Source: Geodermatophilus obscurus (GTDB lineage Bacteria > Actinomycetota > Actinomycetes > Mycobacteriales > Geodermatophilaceae). Taken from it: DNA of 64,000 nt. Shown here piece after piece: positions 58,773-64,000 of this stretch. The DNA is taken from assembly GCF_900143215.1 (NCBI RefSeq), contig NZ_FRDM01000020.1, forward strand, positions 1-64,000, in the 5' to 3' direction. The first letter of the stretch is position 1; each line of letters opens with the position of its first letter. The notes beneath the pieces are model-generated. The model saw only the letters and a list, made by a program, of their open reading frames with translations, was not told where the DNA came from and ran no database searches. The translations under genes and the position numbers were made by a program.

Positions 58773-58820
58773 TTGAGGGGTCTCTGAGGGTTGACCGCGT
58801 GCCCGCGGGCTCACCAGGCT
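58773..58820 (+). promoter_or_regulatory. operator plus promoter B
   Basis: Operator TTGAGGGGTCTCTGAGGG (58773-58790) abuts -35 TTGACC (58791-58796), an 18-bp spacer and -10 CAGGCT (58815-58820). The expected transcription start coincides with the ATG at 58827, so the message is probably leaderless. Confidence 0.7.
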
Positions 58821-58826
58821 GACGGG

Positions 58827-59663
58827 ATGACCACGGTCCCCTCCGTCTCCCTGGACGACGGCGTCACGATCCCCCAGCTCGGCCTGGGCACCGCCCGGCT
58901 CCCCGACGAGGAGACGCGGCGGATCGTCCGCGAGGCACTCGAGGTCGGCTACCGGTTCGTCGACACCGCGGCCAGCTACGAGAACGAGCGCGGCGTCGGC
59001 CAGGGCATCGCCGACTCCGGACTGCCGCGCGAGGAGGTCTTCGTCTCCACCAAGCTGCGCGGCCGTGACCAGGGGTACGAGACGGCCAAGGCCGCGCTGC
59101 GGGCCAGCCTGGACCGCCTGGGCACCGACCACGTGGACCTCTACCTGATCCACTGGCCGCTCCCCCGGCTCGACCGCTACGTCGAATCGTGGCGGGCGAT
59201 GGAGGAGCTCCTCGACGAGGGACTCACCCGCGCCATCGGCGTCTCCAACTTCCTGCCCGCGCACCTCGACCGGCTCGCCGCCGCCTCGTCGACGGTGCCG
59301 GCGGTCAACCAGATCGAGTGCCACCCCCGCGCCCCCCAGCTCGAGCAGCGGGCCGACGACGCCCGCCGCGGCATCGTCACCGAGTCGTGGTCGCCGCTGG
59401 CCAACGGCGGGGAACTGCTGCGGCAACCGGTGCTCACGGAAATCGGGGCGCGCCACGGCCGGACACCCGCGCAGGTGGTGCTGCGCTGGCACGTGCAGCA
59501 GGGCCTGGTGACCTTCCCCAAGGCGTCGTCCCGCAGCCGGCTGGTCGAGAACCTCGACGTCTTCGGCTTCGAGCTCGACGGCGAGGACATGGCCGGCATC
59601 GCCACGCTGGCCGACGGCACCCGCGTCAACGGCCAGCACCCGGACGTCTGGGAGGAGTTCTGA
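58827..59663 (+). CDS. aldo-keto reductase
   Basis: A 278-aa AKR barrel: QLGLGTARLPDEETRRIV, VDTAASYENE (catalytic Asp and Tyr), VSTKLRG (Lys), YLIHWPLP (His), and the NADPH-binding FPKASSRSRLVENL. AKR5/AKR3-like; it reduces aldehydes or ketoses, here perhaps an inosose or sugar ketone. The ATG at 58827 is the predicted transcription start. Its 3' end lies upstream of operator C. Confidence 0.92.
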   Translation: MTTVPSVSLDDGVTIPQLGLGTARLPDEETRRIVREALEVGYRFVDTAASYENERGVGQGIADSGLPREEVFVSTKLRGRDQGYETAKAALRASLDRLGTDHVDLYLIHWPLPRLDRYVESWRAMEELLDEGLTRAIGVSNFLPAHLDRLAAASSTVPAVNQIECHPRAPQLEQRADDARRGIVTESWSPLANGGELLRQPVLTEIGARHGRTPAQVVLRWHVQQGLVTFPKASSRSRLVENLDVFGFELDGEDMAGIATLADGTRVNGQHPDVWEEF

Positions 59664-59673
59664 GCCCCACCCG

Positions 59674-59731
59674 ATGACGGGTTCTTGAGGGATCGGCGGC
59701 CTTGTGGACGCGGTATCCCGATCGCCAGGCT
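59674..59731 (+). promoter_or_regulatory. operator plus promoter C
   Basis: Operator ATGACGGGTTCTTGAGGG (59674-59691), ten bases, -35 TTGTGG (59702-59707), 18-bp spacer, -10 CAGGCT (59726-59731). Confidence 0.65.
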
Positions 59732-59766
59732 CGGGAGTGCCCGCCCCGCTCAGGAAGGACGACGCC

Positions 59767-60966
59767 ATGACCGCACCCCTCGCGGCCCGGACCGCTCCCG
59801 GCTGGTTCACCGCGGACGACTGCCGTCTGGAGGACTTCCGCGCGCTCGTCGAGACGACCACCGACCTGGCCGAGTACCCCTCCGCCGACGAGGTGCGCGA
59901 GAACGTCCTCGTCTACGGCCCACGGCTGCGCGACTCCGTCGCCAGCCCCGAGGGGCGTCGGGCGGTGCAGGCCGAGCTGGCCCGTGCGCTCGCCGACGGC
60001 CCGGGGATCGTCGTGTTCGCCGGCGCCTTCCCCGACACCGCGGTCGTCGACCGGGCGACGGCGGTGTGCCAGGCGATGATCGACGAGCAGAAGGCGGCCG
60101 GCGTCGTCGGCGGCGACCACTTCGCCAAGCCGGGCGCCAACGACCGCATCTGGGGCGCGCTGGACAAGTTCGCCGTCCGGGACCCGGAGGCCTTCGCCGC
60201 CTACTACGGCAACGACGTCATCGCGCTGGTCTCCGAGGCGTGGCTCGGCCGCGGCTACCAGCTCACCAGCCAGGTCAACGTGGTGAACCCCGGAGGGCAG
60301 GCCCAGGTCGCCCACCGCGACTACCACCTGGGCTTCATGTCCGAGGAGCAGGCCCTGGCCTACCCGGCGCACGTGCACCGGCTCTCCCCGGTGATGACGC
60401 TGCAGGGCGCGGTGGCGCACTGCGACATGCCGGTGGAGACCGGGCCGACGATGTACCTGCCGCACTCGCAGAAGTACCCCCCCGGTTACGTCGCCTTCCA
60501 CCGGCCGGAGTTCACCGCCTACTTCGACCAGCACTTCGTCCAGTTGCCGCTGCGCACGGGTGACGCCGCCTTCTTCAACCCGGCGCTCTTCCACGGGGCG
60601 GGCACCAACCGCTCGGCCGCCGTGCGCCGCATGGCCAATCTGCTGCAGGTCTCCTCCGCCTTCGGCCGGGCCATGGAGACCGTCGACCGGACGGCGATGG
60701 TCCGGGCGCTCTACCCGGTGCTGCTGGCGCAACGGGCCGCCGGCGCCGACGAGCGCACGCTGCGCAACGTGTTCGCCGCCTCGGCGGAGGGCTACGCCTT
60801 CCCGACCGACCTCGACCGTGACCAGCCGATCGGCGGCCTGGCGCCGGAGACCCAGGCCGAGCTGGTGTGGCGCGCCCTGCAGGAGGACTGGTCTCCCGAA
60901 GACCTCCACCGGGAGCTGGCCGAGCAGGCCGGGCGCCGCACCAGTGGGGCGCGCCGGGACAGCTGA
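59767..60966 (+). CDS. phytanoyl-CoA dioxygenase family protein
   Basis: A 399-aa Fe(II)/2-oxoglutarate oxygenase of the PhyH family. The facial triad is visible: AHRDYHLGF (His and Asp) and FHGAGTNRSAAVR (distal His and the 2-oxoglutarate-binding Arg). AGGAAGG precedes the ATG. Controlled by promoter C. PhyH-like enzymes sometimes accompany inositol clusters; hydroxylation or demethylation of a cyclitol derivative is possible but unproven. Confidence 0.87.
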   Translation: MTAPLAARTAPGWFTADDCRLEDFRALVETTTDLAEYPSADEVRENVLVYGPRLRDSVASPEGRRAVQAELARALADGPGIVVFAGAFPDTAVVDRATAVCQAMIDEQKAAGVVGGDHFAKPGANDRIWGALDKFAVRDPEAFAAYYGNDVIALVSEAWLGRGYQLTSQVNVVNPGGQAQVAHRDYHLGFMSEEQALAYPAHVHRLSPVMTLQGAVAHCDMPVETGPTMYLPHSQKYPPGYVAFHRPEFTAYFDQHFVQLPLRTGDAAFFNPALFHGAGTNRSAAVRRMANLLQVSSAFGRAMETVDRTAMVRALYPVLLAQRAAGADERTLRNVFAASAEGYAFPTDLDRDQPIGGLAPETQAELVWRALQEDWSPEDLHRELAEQAGRRTSGARRDS

Positions 60967-61003
60967 CACCGCCCCGACCGGCTCCGGGCGTTCCCCGTCG
61001 AAC

Positions 61004-61075
61004 GACGACCACGGAGGAGCAGTGGCGACACGCGGGCCGACAGCCGCGTGTCGCCACGACCCCCTCGTGATCGTC
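61004..61075. repeat. GACGATCA nested-hairpin repeat, copy B
   Basis: GACGACCACGGAGGAGCAGT at 61004, inner perfect 14-bp arms GTGGCGACACGCGG (61022-61035) and CCGCGTGTCGCCAC (61044-61057), and closing TGATCGTC (61068-61075). Same plan as 47605-47670. It also serves as a terminator between the convergent PhyH and ABC genes. Confidence 0.65.
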
Positions 61076-61121
61076 ACGGATCGGCGCCGTGGCCCCGTCC
61101 CGGGGCCCGCGCCGTCCTTGC

Positions 61122-61937
61122 TCAGCGCTTGAGCTCGTGGGAGAGCTCGGCGAGCTCCTGGCCCCCCGCCATCTCGGCGGTGAGCTCCTCGAGCGTGACC
61201 TCGGAGCGCTTCTTGTCCAGCACCCGGCGACCGAGCTTCAGGATGACGAAGTGGTCGCCGACCATGTAGGCGTGGTGGGGGTTGTGCGTGATGAAGACGA
61301 CCCCCAGGCCGGCGTCGCGGGCAGCGGCGGTGTACTTGAGCACCACGCCCGACTGCTTGACACCCAGTGCTGCGGTGGGCTCGTCCAGGATCAGCACCCG
61401 CGCACCGAAGTAGACCGCCCGGGCGATCGCGACGCACTGCCGCTGACCGCCGGAGAGCGTGCCGATCGGCTGGTTGATGTCCTTGACGTGGATCCCCATC
61501 TTCTGCAGCTCGGTGTCGGCGATCTCCCGCATGGCCTTGATGTCCAGCGGTGCGAGGGGGTAGTTGCCCTTCCGGATCTCCGAGCCGAGGAAGAAGTTGC
61601 GCCAGACCTCCATCAGACCCACGACGGCGAGGTCCTGGTAGACGGTGGCGATCCCGGTGTCGAGGCTCTCGCGCGGTGAGGAGAAGTGCCGCTCCTTCCC
61701 ATCGACGCGGAGCGTCCCCTCGGAGTGCGGGTGGAGGCCTGAGATGATCTTGATCAGGGTGGACTTGCCGGCGCCGTTGTCCCCGAGGACGCAGGTCACC
61801 TCGCCGGCGTTGACGGTGAGATTGACGTCCTCCAGCGCCCGGATGGCGCCGTAGGCCTTGCCGACCCCGTCCATCTCGACCAGGGGTTCACCCTTGTGCA
61901 GGTCGCGCGCGGCGTGCTCGGCGATGGTGTCGGTCAT
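61122..61937 (-). CDS. sugar/inositol ABC transporter ATP-binding protein
   Basis: A 271-aa single-domain ATPase: Walker [14 protein letters not shown]-loop [13 protein letters not shown], signature [15 protein letters not shown], Walker [12 protein letters not shown]. Unlike RbsA it has only one cassette, like FrcA-type ATPases, so it should act as a homodimer. ATG two bases after the permease stop, with AGGAAGTG. Part of a binding protein-permease-ATPase operon transcribed from beyond the right edge. Confidence 0.93.
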   Translation of the reverse strand: MTDTIAEHAARDLHKGEPLVEMDGVGKAYGAIRALEDVNLTVNAGEVTCVLGDNGAGKSTLIKIISGLHPHSEGTLRVDGKERHFSSPRESLDTGIATVYQDLAVVGLMEVWRNFFLGSEIRKGNYPLAPLDIKAMREIADTELQKMGIHVKDINQPIGTLSGGQRQCVAIARAVYFGARVLILDEPTAALGVKQSGVVLKYTAAARDAGLGVVFITHNPHHAYMVGDHFVILKLGRRVLDKKRSEVTLEELTAEMAGGQELAELSHELKR

Positions 61938-61939
61938 GG

Positions 61940-63019
61940 TCACTTCCTCCGGGCGGCGTAGTTCTTGACGTACAGGTTGACCAGGACGGCGAGCAGCAGC
62001 ATCACGCCGAGGAAGGTGCGGAACCAGTTCGGGTCCCAGCCGGCGAAGACGATGCCCTGGGTGGTCATGCCGAAGATGAGGGCACCCAGCGCCGACCCGA
62101 CCGCCGAGCCGTAGCCGCCGGTGAGCAGCGCCCCGCCGACGACCGCGGCGATGATGTAGACGAACTCGTTGCCCACGCCGATGCCGGCCTGCACGGTGCT
62201 GAAGTTCATCAGCAGGTGCATGCCGAGGAACCAGGCCAGGAAGCCGACGGCCATGAACAGGCCGATCTTGACCTTGCGGACGGGGACGCCGACCGCGCGG
62301 GCGCTGGCCTCGTTGCCGCCGGAGGCGAAGATCCAGTTGCCGACCCGGGTGCGCAGCAGGACCCACGTGCCGACGGCCACGAACAGCGCCCACCACAGGA
62401 TGGTGATGTTCAAGGTGATCAGGCCCAGGTTCACATCGGAGGCGAACACGGCCCGTGCGGAGTCGAAGCCGTCCAGCTGGTTGATGTTGGGCGTCGCGAC
62501 GGCACCGGTGATCAGCCTCGTGACGCCGAGGTTCAGCCCCTGCAGCACGAAGAACGTGGAGAGCGTCACCAGGAAGCTGGGGATGCCGGTGCGCACCACC
62601 AACCAGCCGTTGAGGAAGCCGATGGCCAGGGCGACGACCAGGCTGACCACGACGCCGACCCACACGTTGAGGCTCAACTGGTAGCACAGCATCGCCGCGG
62701 TCAGCGCCGCCGTGGTCACCGCGACACCGGCGGACAGGTCGAACTCGCCGCCGATCATGAGCAGGGCCACGCCGACGGCCACGATGCCGATCGTCGCGCT
62801 GGCGTACAGGTAGGTCGACGCCGCGGGCAGGGACCGGAAGGTCGGGGCGGCCGCGTAGAAGAAGAGGAAGACGGCGATGGCGGCTGCGAGGGCGCCGACC
62901 TCGGGGCGGGCGAGCACCCGGGACACCAGCGACCGCTGCTGGCGGGCCGGTGCGGCGGGCGCACCGGCGCCGGGTGGGGACGGTTGCGATGAGGGCTGTG
63001 TCGCCACGGGCGAGCTCAT
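61940..63019 (-). CDS. sugar/inositol ABC transporter permease (RbsC family)
   Basis: A 359-aa permease with about ten membrane helices. [19 protein letters not shown] is the family EFDLS motif, and [18 protein letters not shown] is the cytoplasmic ATPase-coupling loop. It has a Pro/Ala-rich cytoplasmic N-terminus of about 30 residues. The position between binding protein and ATPase fits an importer for inositol or a related polyol. Confidence 0.93.
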   Translation of the reverse strand: MSSPVATQPSSQPSPPGAGAPAAPARQQRSLVSRVLARPEVGALAAAIAVFLFFYAAAPTFRSLPAASTYLYASATIGIVAVGVALLMIGGEFDLSAGVAVTTAALTAAMLCYQLSLNVWVGVVVSLVVALAIGFLNGWLVVRTGIPSFLVTLSTFFVLQGLNLGVTRLITGAVATPNINQLDGFDSARAVFASDVNLGLITLNITILWWALFVAVGTWVLLRTRVGNWIFASGGNEASARAVGVPVRKVKIGLFMAVGFLAWFLGMHLLMNFSTVQAGIGVGNEFVYIIAAVVGGALLTGGYGSAVGSALGALIFGMTTQGIVFAGWDPNWFRTFLGVMLLLAVLVNLYVKNYAARRK

Positions 63020-63044
63020 GGCCTTGCTCCCAGGGGGTGTGGGC

Positions 63045-63075
63045 GGGGGAGCCGGGCCGGACGCCCGGCTCCCCC
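63045..63075 (-). terminator. intra-operon hairpin between binding protein and permease
   Basis: GGGGGAGCCGGGC and GCCCGGCTCCCCC form a perfect 13-bp stem with a 5-base loop. It would cause partial termination or 3' protection, giving more binding protein than permease. Confidence 0.7.
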
Positions 63076-63083
63076 GGACGGAA

Positions 63084-64000
63084 CTAGCGGGTGTTGTTCT
63101 CCGTGAACGGCAGGATCGCGTCGATGTTGCTCGAGTCGACGATCGACGGGCCCGTCAGGACCGGACCACCACCTCCGATGTCGTTCCCGTTGGTGATGTT
63201 GAGCCACAGCGAGGTCACGGCCATGTAGCCCTGCACGAAGGGCTGCTGGTCGACCGAGAACGCGATGCCGCCGCTCTGGATCTGCTGGGCCACGTCCTGG
63301 TTCAGGTCGAAGGTGGCGATGGCGGCCTGGCTGCCGACGTCGTCCTTGGACTGCTGTGATGCCAGCGCGATGTCCGCACCCAGCGCCACGATCGCGGTGA
63401 CCGACGGGTCCTGCTGCAGCTTGGCCCCGATCGTCTGCTGGACCGACGGGAGGTCGCGCCCGTTGACGTAGAGGATCTCGGTGTCGGGGTAGGTCTTGGC
63501 CACGCCGGCGCAGCGGGTCTCCAGCTGCACCTGGCCCTGCTCCTGGATGACGCAGACGGTCTTCCCGGTCGACCCGGTCTCGGCGAGCTGCGTGCCGACG
63601 GCCTGCCCGGCGAGGTCCTCGTTCGAACCGAAGTACATGGAGACGCCGAAGTCGCGGTACGCATCCCCACCGGCGTTGAACGCCACGACCGGGATGCCGG
63701 CGTCGACCGCGTCCTGCGCGGCCGGCCCGATGGCGTCGGGCGTGGGCAGGGTGACCGCCAGGCCGTCGACCCCACTGTCGATGGCGTTCTGCACGAGCGT
63801 GGCCTGCCGGCCGGCGTCCGGGTCCGCGGAGTAGTTCAGCGTGATGTTGTGGTTGGCGGCCGCGGCCTCGGCCCCGTTGCGGATCTTGTCCCAGAACGTG
63901 TCACCCGGCGCCTCGTGGGTGACCATCGCGATGGTGTACTCCTCGCCGGCGGCGGCGGCGCCGCCGTCGTCCTGCGCACCGCCCTGGCTGCTGCACCCGG
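63084..64000 (-). CDS. sugar/inositol ABC substrate-binding lipoprotein, 5' end beyond the window
   Basis: About 305 residues are visible; the start lies beyond 64000. The visible N-terminus reads GCSSQGGAQDDGGAAAAGEE, where the Cys is the likely lipidated residue. The RbsB-like fold follows: YTIAMVTHEAPGDTFWDKIR, VDGLAVTLPTPDAIGPAA, IPVVAFNAGGDAYRDFGVSM, AIVALGADIALASQQ, ATFDLNQDVAQQIQSGG. First gene of the import operon in view. Its ligand domain is related to that of LacI regulator 3, consistent with a shared ligand. Confidence 0.93.
   Translation of the reverse strand, partial: GCSSQGGAQDDGGAAAAGEEYTIAMVTHEAPGDTFWDKIRNGAEAAAANHNITLNYSADPDAGRQATLVQNAIDSGVDGLAVTLPTPDAIGPAAQDAVDAGIPVVAFNAGGDAYRDFGVSMYFGSNEDLAGQAVGTQLAETGSTGKTVCVIQEQGQVQLETRCAGVAKTYPDTEILYVNGRDLPSVQQTIGAKLQQDPSVTAIVALGADIALASQQSKDDVGSQAAIATFDLNQDVAQQIQSGGIAFSVDQQPFVQGYMAVTSLWLNITNGNDIGGGGPVLTGPSIVDSSNIDAILPFTENNTR

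Overview
This window looks like a chromosomal segment of a very GC-rich actinobacterium, most likely in or near the family Geodermatophilaceae (inference). The signs are third codon positions that are nearly all G or C, many GTG starts, frequent four-base GTGA/ATGA stop-start overlaps, a 13E12-type DUF222/HNH gene with a mycobacterial-style SOS box, and several apparently leaderless genes. I see no prophage, insertion sequence or CRISPR array.

Layout. 0-5.3 kb: the end of a DUF2382 stress protein, a small-molecule kinase-like gene, a repeat-bearing secreted protein, and a two-component system with an Asp-rich membrane partner. 5.5-7.6 kb: the DUF222/HNH endonuclease gene. 7.7-16.2 kb, all on the minus strand: a cell-surface glycan locus. 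It holds a processive family-2 glycosyltransferase, an exosortase-like membrane protein fused in frame to an ATP-grasp ligase, a UDP-GlcNAc 2-epimerase, a HAD phosphatase, a surface protein with an LPEEG/hydrophobic/Arg-rich tail, an internally deleted copy of that protein, and a PIG-L deacetylase. An MFS transporter lies upstream. 16.4-37 kb is mostly housekeeping: multicopper oxidase, tRNA-Lys, a 32-residue membrane protein, lipoproteins, a Rieske protein, a metallophosphoesterase, a tRNA Glu-Asp-Phe cluster, an AraC/VOC pair, a bifunctional penicillin-binding protein, an MBL hydrolase plus GMC oxidoreductase operon, and an M23 peptidase.

37-64 kb is a large inositol (cyclitol/sugar) catabolic island. 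A divergent GntR regulator faces iolC, a (beta/alpha)8 aldolase, iolB, iolD, iolE, iolG, an IolH-like isomerase and mmsA, which covers the route from myo-inositol towards acetyl-CoA/propionyl-CoA. Beyond it are three LacI-type regulators, each with its own recognisable DNA site. They flank three more Gfo/Idh/MocA dehydrogenases, two more TIM-barrel isomerases, an aldo-keto reductase, a phytanoyl-CoA-dioxygenase-like enzyme, a self-sufficient P450 fused to its reductase, and an RbsB/C/A-type ABC importer whose binding protein runs off the right edge. Together these suggest uptake and interconversion of several inositol isomers or derivatives, with sub-regulons under separate repressors.

The most unusual items are the exosortase/ATP-grasp fusion and its surrounding glycan locus, a three-copy 18-bp operator set with matching promoters (57.7, 58.8 and 59.7 kb), and two families of dispersed intergenic hairpin repeats.
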